Shown: positions 1 to 11,621, counted from the stretch's first letter. The stretch is DNA of 64,000 bases from Chara braunii (GCA_003427395.1 BFEA01000005.1:7171034-7235033); one strand, 5' to 3'. The notes: generated from the sequence alone by a model not told the origin. Program-made: numbers and translations.

Positions 1-484
1 AATGCTACTTTCTGAACACTGTGATACGATCTGGCTTTCAATGTGATTGTGCAATCTGAATATTGTCATCTCGCTTCTGTTCATTTTCCTTGCAACTTCT
101 TTGATTCTGAATCTATTCATCTGGGTGGAATTGGGGCTATTGTGGGGAAAATCTATGACTCAGACAGGCGTATCACTGACTGTGACAGATTAGTTCCTCG
201 AACTTACCGACATTCTTGTCAGTGAACTGACCGACAGTTTGCTAGGATTGCAGCGGGGGTTGGTGTGAGTAAACTCGACCGCATTTCTCTCTCAGGCGTA
301 TGGATAACTGTGGGTGACGTGGTCAGTCTTTATCCATCCATTCTCCATCGCAGATTAAGTCCGATGAAACAGCGTCTGGCAATCTTTTTTTCTTTTTTTC
401 CTGGAGTTCTGCAAGGTGTTATATGAGACAACTCACAGAAGCAGCCACTCACATATTCACATTGTCTGTTTTTTTGTCCATTCG
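1..484. other. Repeat-derived flank, no gene
   Basis: I see no convincing gene here. Part of the stretch (about 114-152, with the words CATCTGGGTGGAA and GAAAATCT) resembles 15443-15481, so it is probably an old repeat. It contains the decayed hammerhead listed separately. Confidence 0.4.
348..372 (+). other. Decayed hammerhead ribozyme, core deleted
   Basis: The words TCGCAG and AAGTCCGATGAAACAG occur here separated by 3 bases. In the complete ribozyme at 11220 the same two words are separated by about 25 bases that hold the CTGATGA core. The simplest reading is a former hammerhead that lost its stem I 3' side and first core box. It cannot be catalytic as it stands. Confidence 0.4.
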
Positions 485-489
485 TTAGT
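485..489. repeat. Candidate 5-bp target-site duplication of element A
   Basis: TTAGT precedes the left LTR and recurs at 9219-9223 just after the right LTR. Five base pairs is the usual Ty3/gypsy duplication length. The right LTR edge is ambiguous by a few T and A bases, so the match carries some freedom. Confidence 0.55.
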
Positions 490-1574
490 TGCGCAAGGAA
501 CCCGACTGTTCATCACTTGCTGGAGTGCATCAGATCACATGCATATACACTGATTTCACAGATTGCGAAGTCTCACACAAAAGTGACAAAACCCAAGAGA
601 AGATGAATGAGAACCAGGAAGCTCAACTCAATTATCAAACCCAAATTTAGAGAGAGAACATCTTGAGTTCAAAGTGTATAGCGCTGAACAGAGTTACAAG
701 TCTTCTTCGATCAACATGAGTTCCAAGCCTGGCGCTCATCAACGCCAACTGCCAAATGTCAACAACAACGCTCAACAGGTAAGTGTCACCATAGCTCACA
801 CTTCCCCCTCTCTCGTCTGCCTTCTTCTCTCTCTCCCTCTATGTCTATAGTCTTGGTCTACCCTCACTCATCATGCATGCACACTCCCTATCACACAGGG
901 ATCTACTCTGAATACTACTCACTGGTATCTCCTATCGACTATCCCTATTAACATACTAACTAGCGCTGGCGCAGCTATGGCTACCTTCCCTCTAGCCAGC
1001 ACTCTCTTCCTTCCCACATAGCGCAACTCACACACATCTAGCGCACAAGTGCCACAACACTTCCACACTCTTATGTGAAGTGAGCATCTGTCAAATGGGA
1101 GGCTGGCCAGTCCTTTATAGTGTTGGATTGGTCTAGCGTGGCCTGCATTCAGCCTCAAATGTGCCTGGGACTCCTTCCCAGTACCGATTGTTGCAAAGTG
1201 TGTGTCCCAGTATCTTTTCCCATGGTCTGCTGCTGCTTTGGGCCATCGGGACTGTCTTTTGGACTCCTGGTTTGAATCAGGACTGACTCGTGGGATTATG
1301 ACTGGACTGGGATTGTAGCCTTTGACTCATTGCCGAACATACATGTCTTTTCTTTGAGGAGACATTACCCTAACTCAGTCTTGAAAATTGTGTCCAATAC
1401 CTGTTCATTCAGGACCTGTTTGTGATCTTTCAAAATGACTTTTCACTTCATTATGGATGCGACATTTACCTCAGGAACTTTGTCTTTTGAGTTGCTGCTC
1501 GTGAATTTAAGCTCTGGCCGACAGGGCCCCACACTGTTGGGCATTCATTTGGGGTCTAATTCGTAAAGGCCCTT
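490..1574 (-). repeat. 3' LTR of element A
   Basis: About 1085 bp, collinear with 8140-9218 with scattered substitutions and small indels. On the plus strand it starts TGCGCAAGGAACC where the partner starts TGCAAGGAACC. The inner edge lies near 1574, next to a purine-rich stretch on the minus strand (GGCCGGCGAGAG, complement of about 1577-1588) that fits a polypurine tract. Confidence 0.85.
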
Positions 1575-1795
1575 TTACTCTCGCCGGCCTAATTTCGAAG
1601 TCCTCTGAGAAACACTTATCTGTCCACAATATTGAGACCTCTTTTTGCTCTTTCATAGTAAGATACTATGTTCGGTGCAGTTTCAATTAGATCTTCCCTA
1701 CCGAACCAGCGGTCTTGGGATGCCTGGCGTGCAGTCGTTGAGGCTTTACGGTCCTAGACTTCCTTCCTTGCTGATTGTCCGCACCGACGCATTCA

Positions 1796-2248
1796 TTATT
1801 GGATACTCGGCGGAGGTTTCAACATATAGCCAGATTCGCCTTTCACTTGGATCTTGGTATGCGAATCTGACTTTATATAGCCAGATTTGCCTTTCACTTG
1901 GATCTTAATACTTTCAACAACGATCTTATCAACATCAAATTTCCCATCCATACTTGGAGGAATCGTTGACCTTCGACTGGGAAATAGTTCGTTAGTTACA
2001 CAAGGTAAGAGCTTTGACGCGTGGAGCACCGGGTAGGTATGCAAGTGTGGAGGTATCTCAATGACATAGAAGGGTCCATCCACATCTCCTATCACATCCA
2101 ATACTTGCGAGGGTCCTCTGTAGGCAGGTAATAATTTTCGAGATATTTTTTCCTTTGGGATCAATTCCTTCAATTTTACCCAAACCAAATCACCTACAAC
2201 AAAGTTGAACAAACCGAGAATGTCTCCCGAGTTTATTGGCCTGTTCAA
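1796..2248 (-). pseudogene. Integrase C-terminal domain of element A
   Basis: This 150-codon reading frame is the last part of the element A polyprotein. It shows the SH3-like C-terminal fold signature of gypsy integrases: GDLVWVK near residue 20, KLLPAYRGP near 40, and HTYPVLHASKLLP near 70. The end (1819-1908) is a short tandem repeat encoding two versions of KIQVKG-SGY, so the natural end is unclear. It is separated from the catalytic core by a duplicated segment with an N at 2393. Elements B and F carry clear homologues, which places the three in one lineage. It is a fragment, not a separate gene. Confidence 0.8.
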
Positions 2249-2302
2249 TCATTTGATGCCGCACTTTTATTATGTTTTCCTTTACCTTTTCTCAATGTTT
2301 CT

Positions 2303-2483
2303 GATATTGCATTGCGAACTCTTTGGTCCCTAGCGGAAGTTTATGTACTCTATCCGGGTTTACACAGTCTATAGGTCTGCGAGGACTTCATCNGATATTG
2401 CATTGCGAACTCTTTGGTCCCTAGCGGAAGTTTATGTACTCTATCCGGGTTTACACAGTCTATAGGTCTGCGAGGACTTCATC
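2303..2483. repeat. 90-bp direct duplication around a single N
   Basis: Bases 2303-2392 and 2394-2483 are the same 90-bp sequence, separated by one N at 2393. Identical flanks around a one-base gap are what an assembler leaves when two overlapping contig ends were joined without merging. The duplication breaks the integrase frame and is probably not real. Confidence 0.85.
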
Positions 2484-4989
2484 CCAAATGTAACTCCATC
2501 GGAGTTTTGCAAGTCGACAAGTGCATAGAGTTATTATAGGCACTAGCAGCTTTGGGGAAATGTTCATCCCAGTCAACCTGATCAGGACGAATGTACATAC
2601 GTAGTGTTTGCTGCAAAACCTTATTCATTTGCTCAGTTTGCCCATTTGTCTCAGGGTGTCGGCCTGATGACATTGTCAACTTAGAACCAGAGACACTCAT
2701 TATTTGCTGCTATTGTTCAGTGGTAAACCGAGAGTCTCTGTCACTAGCGATAGTCAAAGGATGTCCGTAGTCTTTCACCCAATGGTTAAAGAATTCCCGA
2801 ATTACTAAATCAGTTTTAGCTTTCGTGAGCAATGCTACAAAAACAGCAAACTTGCTGAACCTATCAACAATTTCATTCCTGCTTTTCACCTTAGTGTCCA
2901 TGAAATCTATGGACACAGAGTCTCTAGGACCTGTTAGGATAGGCAAGGGCTTCAATAGACCAAGGGGAGCCTGTGTGGTGCTTTTGCTCCGTTGGCACAC
3001 TTGACGGCCTTGCACATATGCAATACAATCAGGTTTTATTCGAGGCCAGGTGTAAGAACGCAAGAGATTAGCGTAGATTTTTCTCCACCCGAAATGGCCT
3101 TCGGTATCATGATATTCCTCTAAGATCAAACTTTTGATCTCTTCGTTATTTGGAACACAAAGCCTATCTTGCACATCAATTCTCTCAAATAGCAGTCCTT
3201 GGGTTACCCGATAGTTAGGAAATTCGTGTGGCGCTTCTTGAACATGTTTCAACATAGCGCCATAAACAGGATCAGTGGAATAAGCATTCCTAATCTTATC
3301 TTGTAAATCGATGCCTATGTCTAAATAAGTTACAATAGCACCGAAGAAATCAGATCTTCGACTCAGTGCGTCAGCAACAATGTTATACTTACCCTTTACT
3401 GGCTTTAGTTCAAAGTCGTATTGATCGATTTTCGCATCCCACCTAGTCAGTTTAGGTGTCATCCGGGTCTGCGTCTTTAGCCAGCGAAGTGTCTCATGGT
3501 CTGAGCACACTTTGAAGTGGCGGCATATGAGATAATGACGCCAATGATCCAAAGCTTCCCGGAGTGCATATAGCTCTCTTTCATGCGTGGAAGCGACGAC
3601 TTTCTCACTAGGCAGTCGTCGGGACATAAACTCGACAAGCCTGTATCCATTCCCATCATCTTGCTGGAGTACAACGCCTATCCCGTACTGACTGGCGTCG
3701 GTAGTAACAACAAAGGGCAAAAAAGGATCAACAACTTTCAAAACCGAATAGTTAATCAAACATTTCTTAAGACGCTTAAACGAAGACGTACAATCTTGGT
3801 CCCACTTCCAGATCGTTTCCTTTTTCAATAGTCTGCAAAGGGAAGCAACAATTATCGTGAATTGTCTTACGAACTTACGATAGTAGTTAGGCAATCCAAG
3901 GAACGATCGTAGTTCCGTCAATGTACGCGAATTGGGCCAATCTTGAATAGCTGCAATTTTTGCGTCATTTGGTTTAATTCCATCTCCGTCTATAACATGC
4001 CGTAAATATAGTACCTGACACTTTGCCCACTCACACTTCTTCGAGTTCAGTTTCAACTTTGCCTCTCTCAACTTATTTAGCACAGGTCGAAGGTGGTCAC
4101 AGTGTTTACTCAGACTTTGATTAAAAATCAAGATATCATCTAGATATATAACAACGAATTTATCAAGCCATTTACGAAAAAGTTCATTCGTTGTCCGTTG
4201 GAAGGTTGCAGGTGCATTAGTGAGACCAAAGGGCAACGCAATGAATTCATAGTGCCCAAACCTTGTACGAATGACAGTCTTATATTGGTTTTCTGGCTCT
4301 ACCTCAATTTGATGGTAGCCAGACTTCAGATCAATTTTTGTGAAGTACCTGCTTCCTTGTACCCTATCCAGCAAATCATCAATTCTAGGTAATGGCTCAA
4401 CATTTTTAACTGTTATATCGTCCAACCTTCTATTCCCCTCCTCCTTACCTTCACCTTCTTTAATTGGGCGCACATATGCCACAAACACTTGGTCATATAG
4501 ATTATACTTCTTTACACGGCGAGCGAAAGCGGGGGCACTCATGCAACAATGAGCGAAGCTGCTTTCCTTACCGGATTCATGAAATAGGCGGATTTTCTTC
4601 TTTCCACCTTGCGGACTAGGGAGCCAACACTCATGGTCCCTCAATTTTACATCCGCATCCGTAGCTTCCCCTAAGAGTATGTCAAAAGGGAGACTATCTT
4701 CCACCAAGAGAGTCAGAGAGTGGAGAACGCGTTCCACCTTCCCCTCTGCCTCGAGCCGAAAGTATGTATGGATCCATTCAACATATCTATCCATCACAAT
4801 CTCACTACTGTTCGCGAATTTACTTACTACGAGCTCATCCAACTGTTTTACCTTTAGCCCGAGATGCAGCTTTTGTAAGCCTTTCTTACCAATATAGTTG
4901 CATGTTGACCCACTGTCAATCATACCGCCTACTCTTACTTTATTGACTTCCAGATCTGCAATAATTAGCTGTCCTTTCCGTTTTTTCAT
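2479..4989 (-). pseudogene. pol: Gypsy pol (protease, RT, RNase H, integrase) of element A
   Basis: One reading frame of 759 codons runs from 4989 to 2710. It contains an aspartic protease with DSGSTCNYI near residue 26; RT with KIDLKSGYHQI, LPFGLTNAPATFQ and the catalytic YLDD; RNase H with TTDASQYGIGVVLQQDDG; and integrase with an HH pair, SIDFMD and ASDRDSRF. A single TAG at 2710-2712 interrupts the integrase between its second Asp and its Glu, and the frame resumes to 2479 with ETNGQTEQMN. Two more defects are visible. The first Cys of the zinc CxxC pair reads Arg (GRQVCQRSK). The RT fingers are shortened: only KN-EPLPRIDDLL remains of the segment that normally holds the R-x-C-x-DYR motif. 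Reverse transcription and integration by this copy alone is unlikely. Confidence 0.9.
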
Positions 4990-5109
4990 TTTGATCAGGC
5001 TTTGCGACGAGTGGCCAACTCATCACCCATGCCTGCGAGGGAGCTACCTAGAGAGGTACGTACACTAACTACCTCTGGACAACTAACTAGGTGGGGATCG
5101 TTAAACTTT

Positions 5110-7338
5110 TCAGTTTCTTCCATGGGAACCTTCGAATGGGAGGATGCCAGTCTGCTTGCATCCGAAGTTCCTGTAGAGGCAACTGAAACCCCTACTGGTT
5201 GTTTCCTTTTGGTTGTTTATAATCTGGGCAGAAGGGAACGATGTGGTTGGGGTCACCACATTTGACGCACTGATCGGCGACTTTCCTTTCTTGCCAAACT
5301 TTTTATGTAATTCCCAAATTTTCCCAAGGTCTGCCTTCAAGCAAGCCAGGATGGGGTGGATACGGTCGATCCCGGTTCCTGTTCCTCGTGCCTCTTCCCC
5401 ATGTGGAGTTGGGTCCTCGGCCACCTTGTGAGGGACCATTGCCCTTTCCTCCCACGTAGTAGCTTCCTTCGCCACCACCCCTCTAGGTGTCGGGTCCTCT
5501 TCCTCCACGACCGCGGCCTCCTCTTCCTCTGCCACAGCCTCTACCTTGTCGCCCTCCCCCGCGGGCTGCAACGACCGCGTAGTCCCCCTCCTGAACTGCC
5601 ATGCCGTTGGGTTCTCCCTCCAGACCATAATCTATTTGGTCATAGGAGAGAGTCTCGACACCTCCTTCTTCGAAGGTCAGAAGGAGGTTGTCTTTCCCAG
5701 GTATGTACCCCGAGATGGTGCGGTTCTGCCACTTCTTTCCCGCTTGCGGATGCTTCCAGTAATTGGCTTCGGCCAAGAAGCCAGCATGATCTAATGCGAT
5801 CTTGCCGAACTTCTCATAAGTCATCCCCTCTTCTTTGGTACGGGGATATAATTGAGTACGGAGTGGATCGAGTAGTGCTCTTCCAAAGTTATTAAGAATC
5901 TGCGTCATCCATAGGAGATTTAAGTGCGGATATACTTTTCTATTTTCAACGCATTGCAGAAGTTCATCCATAGGAGATTTAAGTGCGGATACACTTTTCC
6001 ATTTTCTATCAGCGATATTCAGGATTAGCATTTAAGTTCTTCGGGCTAAATTTTTATCTTCAAATCGTTCCCGGACCGCTTTAAAGAAATTTTCAATACG
6101 GGTTTGCTGTGAATACCCTACCGTAGACTGAGAATTAGCTTCCTTCTGCAGGGAAATTGCAAAGCTCATTGCATCTCCGGCCATACACGAACTGGCCATG
6201 AGAACCCTGTCCCAATACGGAATACGCTGCCCGTACACATAGGACTCAACCGCTGCAATCCAGTGCAAAACACTTTCTTCCTTTTTGCTGGTGTATGTCG
6301 ACGACACCTTTACTTTTATTTTCCTTACTTCCTCTGCGTCTTCTTGCAGCACTCCCTTTTTCTTCTCATCTCCGTCTCCATCTCCTCCATCTCCTCCACC
6401 GCTACTTACCAATTTCTCAATCACGGCGGGTGTCAGAGTTTTGCTGATCTGCTCGTCTAATTTTACAATGTATGCTTGTACATGTTGATCGACTTCTGCA
6501 ACAGATCTTTGCAGGAAGGTATTCCAAACTCCCTCAAACTCATACTGGTGAGCTTCAACTTTCTGCAAGGTCTTGTTCATTGCCGCCAACTCTTGTTTTG
6601 TATGGAGAACAGTTGCCGCCAAGAGGGCAAGTTGTTCTTCGGTTGCTTTTGTTTTTCCTTCTGCGCCTGTAACTCCCTTTGCAACCTTTCACCCTCTGCA
6701 TGCAGTCTGTTCCTCTCTTCGAGCTCTTGTCGTTTTGCTGCCAACATTTTAGTGTGCAGTTCTGCTCGTTTTTCTTCTAGCAAGAGTTCCCTTTCCCTTT
6801 TATCCTCAATTGATGCCAAATTTGCGACAAACGTGTTCATTTCTTCCTCTGTCTCTTCAATCCTGTTACTGGAATAACTGTACTGGTCATACCAGTTTAA
6901 GGGACTGACCTGTATATTCAACCCACCAGACTGACTGCTTTCGCCCCTTTCAGCTCGACGTCGGATGAGTCTGTCTGTATCATCTGCAGGTTCATCTTCT
7001 TCTTCTATAGTCTTTAATTCTTCCTGCAATTCTTTTTCCAACTTTTATTTCAATTATTTTTTTATTCTTTCCTCCATTTGAGTCTTTTTCCTCAACTCTT
7101 CTTCTTTTTGCTTCTTTGTCTGTTCTTTTTCTTTCTTCTTCTCGACTAAGCGGCGGTCTACTTCTGCCTGCTCTGCCGCTGAGAGTCCGGGCTTTGTTGT
7201 CCCGGACCTCATCATTATGTGGGAAGTGCACACTCTCCCGAAGCCGAGAGGGAAAAAGAAACGGAATAATGGCCCCAACAGAACAGACAGAGCCAACATC
7301 CCGTACATGGGATAGTCATCCATGGTGGCGAACAGCAC
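5110..7338 (-). pseudogene. gag: Gypsy gag of element A, frameshifted
   Basis: Gag is readable on the minus strand in pieces that change frame: 7338-7054 (a Lys/Glu-rich helix after GTTKPGLSAAEQAEVDRR), 7041-6577 (long charged coiled coil), 6622-6032 (capsid-like, with VLHWIAAVESYVYGQRIPYW), 6031-5483 (capsid end, then an Arg/Gly-rich tail), and 5628-5110. A CCHC zinc knuckle, CVKCGDPNHIVPFC, lies at about 5225-5268 in a further frame. It would package element RNA. At least three frameshifts are needed to join it, so it is not functional as sequenced, unless some breaks are assembly errors. Confidence 0.75.
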
Positions 7339-8124
7339 AGGGGAAACCTCCGCCGGACCACCAAGTAGCTACCCCGGATCCTAGTCTACTTGAATGGATG
7401 GGATCTGTGACTTTTGTTTTTTTTCAAAATCTGGATGCCGCTGCTTCAGAACAACGAAATTTGATAATGCAGAAGATATATAACGTTTTCCTAATCAATA
7501 TACAAAGTAGGAACTCTTCTTTTTTTTTGTTTGCTGCCTGTTGAGTGACTTAGCTGATTTATGCCTTTGATGGTCTGACTGGTCACTTTCGATAGAGTAG
7601 GTAGCTGGGAGAAACTTGAACTTACTTCAAAAACAAATCCAATTTATCACGGTTTTCTTTGTTCTCAGCCACTTACACTCTGACGTGGCAGTACACAGTT
7701 TCCTGACTCAACCTTCCTTCCCTACTTATCGACAGACCAGATGGCTAACACGAAGACCAGATGTTGACTCTCTAGTCCTATCTGTCAGATCAGACCAGGG
7801 CACATGTTTCGTCCAGACAGCAGCAGCGACCACCAGAAAGGAGGGGAAGAGATACACGACACACAGGTTTGCAATCAATCGAGGTAAGTGGGGCAGGAGG
7901 TTCTTCTCTTCTTTGTAACCGTTGATGAAGACTCCACGTTCGCTCCAATCGCTCCAATCGCAGGTAAGTCTTCTCCTCACTAGCCCCTTCTTCTTCGGCA
8001 AACTTCCTCCTCTATCCCAATCCAACACCTCTTCACCTCAACTCTCGCCAGCTGTACTCAAGCCAGCTTATCCTTCTCGCCGGCCTTGATCATGCCAGCG
8101 CGTCCAGTGAGAGTAACAAGTTCT
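7339..8124. other. Untranslated leader of element A
   Basis: This stretch lies between the primer site and gag on the minus strand. I see no conserved protein in it. It is AT-rich with short T tracts and would correspond to the 5' untranslated and packaging region. Confidence 0.5.
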
Positions 8125-8136
8125 GCTCTGATACCA
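8125..8136 (-). promoter_or_regulatory. Primer binding site of element A
   Basis: The minus strand reads TGGTATCAGAGC three bases inside the right LTR. This is the classic plant LTR-retrotransposon primer site, complementary to the 3' end of initiator methionine tRNA. It fixes the element's orientation and identifies the right LTR as the 5' LTR. Confidence 0.85.
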
Positions 8137-8139
8137 AAT

Positions 8140-9218
8140 TGCAAGGAACCTGACTGTTCATCACTTGCTGGAGTGCATCAGATCACATGCATATACTATT
8201 ATACACTGATTTCACAGATTGCGAAGTCTCACACAAAACCCAATAGAAGATGAATGAGAACCAGGAAGCTCAACTCAATTGTCAAACCCAGATTTAGAGA
8301 GAGAACATCGTGAGTTCAAAGTGTATGGCGCTGAACAGAGTTACAAGTCTTCTTCGATCAACATGAGTTCCAAGCCTTCTGCTCATCAGCGCCAACTGCC
8401 AAATGTCAACAACAGCGCTCAACAGGTAAGTGTCACCATAGCTCACACTTCCCCCTCTCTCGTCTGCCTTCTTCTCTCTCCCTCTATGTCTATAGTCCTG
8501 GTCTACCCTCACTCATCATGCATGCACACTCCCTATCACACGAGGATCTACTCTGAATACTACTCACTGGTATCTCCTACTGACTATCCTTATTAACATA
8601 CTAACTAGCGCTGGCGCAGCTATGCCTGCCTTCCCTCTAGCCAGCACTCTCTTCCTTCCCACATAGCGCAGCTCACACACATTAGCGCACAAGTGCCACG
8701 GCACTTCCACACTCTCATGCGAAGTGAGCATCTGTCAAATGGGAGGCTGGCCAGACCTTTATAGTGCTGGACTGGTCTGGTGTGGCCTGCATTCAGCCTC
8801 AAATGTGCCTGGGACTCCTGCCCAGTACCGATTGTTGCAAAGTGTGTGTCCCAGTATCTTTTCCCATGGTCTGCTGCTGCTTTGGGCCATCGGGCCTGTC
8901 TTTCGGACTCCTGGTCTGAATCAGGACTGACTCGTGGGATTATGACTGGACTGGGACTGTAGCCTTTGACTCATTGCCAAACAGACATGTCTTTTCATCG
9001 AGGAGACATGACCCTAACTCAGTCTTGAAAATTGTGTCCAATACCTGTTCATTCAGGACCTGTTTGTGACCTTTCAAAATGACTTTTCACTTCATTAGGG
9101 ATGCGACATTTACCTCAGGAACTTTGTCTTTTGAGTTGCTGCTCGTGAATTTAAGTTCTGGCCGACAGGGCCCCTCACTGTTGGGCATTCATCTGGGGTC
9201 TAATTCGTTAAGGCCCTT
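8140..9218 (-). repeat. 5' LTR of element A
   Basis: About 1079 bp, the partner of 490-1574. On the minus strand it ends ...TTGCA directly before the primer site. The outer plus-strand edge is not a clear CA, and shared T and A bases with the flank make it uncertain by a few bases. A TATA-like site lies inside at 8756-8764. Confidence 0.85.
8756..8764 (-). promoter_or_regulatory. TATA-like box in the 5' LTR of element A
   Basis: CTATAAAGG on the minus strand, inside the 5' LTR and oriented toward gag. The 3' LTR has the same word at the matching place. The position fits an LTR promoter, but no transcript data are available. Confidence 0.45.
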
Positions 9219-9243
9219 TTAGTTGGCTCTCTATTCCATCGCG

Positions 9244-9290
9244 TGTGTCATGTTCTCCATTGTGTCTCCACCGACACAACATGACACACA
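9244..9290. repeat. Nested inverted repeat (hairpin)
   Basis: TGTGTCATGTT pairs with AACATGACACA, and inside it GTGTC pairs with GACAC around a short loop. The hairpin sits just outside the right end of element A. No function is evident. Confidence 0.5.
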
Positions 9291-9578
9291 CAACGCCCTT
9301 CACATTCATCAGTACGCCAGCTTTGGCCGGTTTCATTCAGGCTCGCCAGAGTTCAATTTGATGCAAGAGGCGAATACCAGGAGCCCAATTTGATGCAAGA
9401 GGCGGATCATATCGTTAATTTTCAAAACCACTCTGGCACTTTGTGTGCGTTTGTTGGTTTGTGTGCTATTCCTTATTCTGTATTCACTTTGTTTTATTCT
9501 GTTTTTAACTCTTCACTTGTTTGCTTTGCTCCTTTCCGCCTGTTCTTCCTTGATTTCCTAGACCAATGAGCTCGTTAA

Positions 9579-9735
9579 AGATGTGCCAAATAGTCAGGTG
9601 CTGGTTGTTAGGAGTGGCATTGGGAGCTGAGAGATGCGCCATGAGCACCTTAAAGATGTGCCAAATAGTCAGTTGTGAGTTGTTAGGAGTGCAGTGTGCC
9701 AAATAGTCAGTTGGTGGTTGTTAAGAGTGCTATGA
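9579..9735 (+). repeat. Irregular tandem repeat with GTGCCAAATAGTCAG
   Basis: The word GTGCCAAATAGTCAG followed by a GTTGTTAGGAGTG-like word occurs three times, and a diverged fourth copy lies near 10362. It is a short degenerate repeat in non-coding sequence. Confidence 0.6.
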
Positions 9736-10232
9736 GTACCTTAAAGGAGTCTCCTACACCAGTATGTGAGGGCAGGCTGTGCTGTTTGGCATCCGTGTGT
9801 GTCTCTGTGTTCCTTACCGTCTTCACACCAACACAGTGCAACCCAATCATGAATGCATACAAGCTACACTTCTGGTCCAGTACAGTCATGTTGTGGGGGG
9901 GTTGTCTTCGGCGGAAGACAGTAGTATTGGTAACGTGGACATCTGTCAAGATGGGTACCTGGCTCTCGATGCTGGCTTGAATGTAGACACACTACGCTTC
10001 CGATCCCGTACAGTCATGCCGATGTGAATGTATACACGCTACACTTCCAGCTGAGTACAGTCGTGCTGGCGTGAACCCAGCCTCTCAAGTTCTACTTGTG
10101 GTGTGGGTAAAATTGACAGTTTGCTTTCCTCATGTTGTCTGTGTCGACTTCTGCAGACACAAGGAGAACTGGAGATACTGGAGGTTCCACCAGGCTGAGC
10201 ATGTCTGTATGGCACCGGAAGTGTAGTTTGTA

Positions 10233-10349
10233 TACATGCACAGACATAGTCTCATGTTTTTATTCCAAGTACTTCCTGGTTGTCTTAGTGATACATGCAC
10301 AGGCACAGTCTCATGTTTTTATTCCAAGTACTTCCTGGTTGTCCAAGTG
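10233..10349 (+). repeat. Two tandem 59-bp units
   Basis: TACATGCACAG starts at 10233 and 10292, and the two units are nearly identical through TTCCAAGTACTTCCTGGTTG. This is a recent local duplication. Confidence 0.8.
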
Positions 10350-10539
10350 AGCACCTCTACGAAGTGCCAAATAGCCGGTTGTTCCTTGTTTGGAGTGCCG
10401 GCAACACTATTAGGGGCACCGCTGTGAGTGATGTCTTCCATGGGTGATGACAGCCCTTCGTCGGAGTGATTCCTTGCTTAACGGACAGTCAGTCTGCGGG
10501 GTTTTACTTGTGCTGTGAGCAGGTGATTCATCGTTTTGG

Positions 10540-11150
10540 TCCGCGTTGGACGTGTGGACTGCCTTGTCTGCGCTCCTCTGCTGCCTTGCTTCCCACATGC
10601 TTGCCATGTCTTTCCCTGCAGCTTGTCTGCTTTTTGCCTCGCTGCATTGTTGCGTGGGTGCCCATTTGCGTGCCCTTGCCTTTTTGTGCACTTTGCTGCT
10701 GCCTGTGCGCCGTGTAGTCTGCCTGCTTTTTGTCAGCCCTGTCTTGTGCTTAACCGGGTTGTTGCCTTGCTGTCTGGCTGGTTGGTCAGTGCCGTCTTGT
10801 GCTTTGCTGTGTTGTTGCCTTGCTGCCTGTCCGTGCTGTCCATCCATGTGTCTTGCCTATTCATGCACTTCGCCGCTTGTGTGCTGTGTAGTCTGCCTGC
10901 TTTGTCAGCGCCACTCTCTGCTTCGTTGTGTTGTTGCCGTGCTGCCTGTCCGCTTGCGTTGCTTTTCCGTGTAGTGTGTTTGTGCGTTGTGTACTCTGGC
11001 TCTTTGTTAGCCCTGCCTTGTGCTTCGCTGCACTGTTGCCTGGATGCCCATCAGCTTGTCTTACCTTCTCCTTTCCGTGTGGCGTATCTGTTTGCCGTGT
11101 AGCTGGGCTGCGTTGCCAGCGCTGCTTTGTGCCTCATTGCTGCTTCTGCT
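10540..11150 (+). repeat. Diverged tandem repeat, about 105-120 bp units
   Basis: The words TTGTGCTTCGCTG, TGTTGTTGCC and TGCCTGTCCG recur about every 110 bp, five or six times. The low complexity keeps several frames open, giving Cys/Leu-rich reading frames of up to 188 codons. I read these as by-products of the repeat and not as genes. Confidence 0.6.
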
Positions 11151-11219
11151 GCGGTCCGTCCACTTCGAACTGGGGTTTTGAAAAAGTACATGTCGAAGTA
11201 TCAGTATGGACGTTTGTCC

Positions 11220-11273
11220 GATTGTCGCAGGTTCAGCCTCCTGATGAGTCGGTGCAAGTCCGATGAAACAGTC
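11220..11273 (+). ncRNA. Hammerhead ribozyme, type III, GUC cleavage site
   Basis: All core elements are present in order: stem III 5' strand GATTGT, cleavage residue C11226, a weak stem I hairpin to 11240, the core CTGATGA (11241-11247), stem II GTCGG/CCGAT (11248-11264, loop TGCAAGT), then GAAA (11265-11268) and CAGTC, which closes stem III with GATTGT (6 bp including one wobble). The family makes a site-specific self-cleavage in RNA. Stem I is reduced here (about 3 bp), so this copy may be weaker than those at 20187 and 51077. It lies between a tandem repeat and the first small inverted-repeat element. Confidence 0.8.
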
Positions 11274-11368
11274 TGTCATGATGTGTGTCGCCATCATTTG
11301 TTTTTTTCCACTTTTCTTCGCTCTTTGTCTTTTTGTACTTTTCTTATCTGTTGTCTATGGTTGCCTTT

Positions 11369-11489
11369 GGGCCTCGCTCCACTACTCACCATATGCACAA
11401 ATGACTAAAAATATGGTGTATTTTCCCGTGTTCTAGTGGACGATTCATTCTCATTTTGCAATTTTTTTGTCAGTAGTGCAGCAAGGTCC
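11369..11489. mobile_element. MITE-like element, copy 1
   Basis: 121 bp, starting GGGCCTCGCTCCACTACTC and ending with a degenerate inverted version (GTAGTGCAGCAAGGTCC). It is homologous along its length to 11622-11750 and 12001-12122. It has no coding capacity, so any movement needed an enzyme from elsewhere. Confidence 0.65.
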
Positions 11490-11621
11490 TTGCTCCTTTT
11501 TTCCTCACTGCCTTGTGCCTCCTCTTTTCTGCCCGCCCACCTCTCCTGTGCCTTCAAGTCTGTGTCTCTTTTTGCTGCCGCTTGTCGTCCAGCGCCGTTC
11601 CTCCCTTCCTATTGCCTCGTT

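Larger units (their letters stand above)
490..9218 (-). mobile_element. Ty3/gypsy LTR retrotransposon A
   Basis: This is an 8.7-kb element read on the minus strand. Paired LTRs (490-1574 and 8140-9218) enclose a primer site next to the right LTR, gag at about 7.34-5.11 kb, and pol at 4.99-1.80 kb in the order protease, RT, RNase H, integrase, which is the Ty3/gypsy order. The LTRs are of nearly equal length and very similar, so insertion is fairly young. Gag is broken by frameshifts, integrase holds a stop, and the RT fingers are shortened, so this copy is not autonomous. The integrase C-terminus resembles those of elements B and F and carries no chromodomain. Confidence 0.9.

Noticed and set aside
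10536-11102. 188-codon Cys/Leu-rich frame
   Set aside because: Long frames in two other phases overlap it, and the DNA is a degenerate tandem repeat with low complexity.
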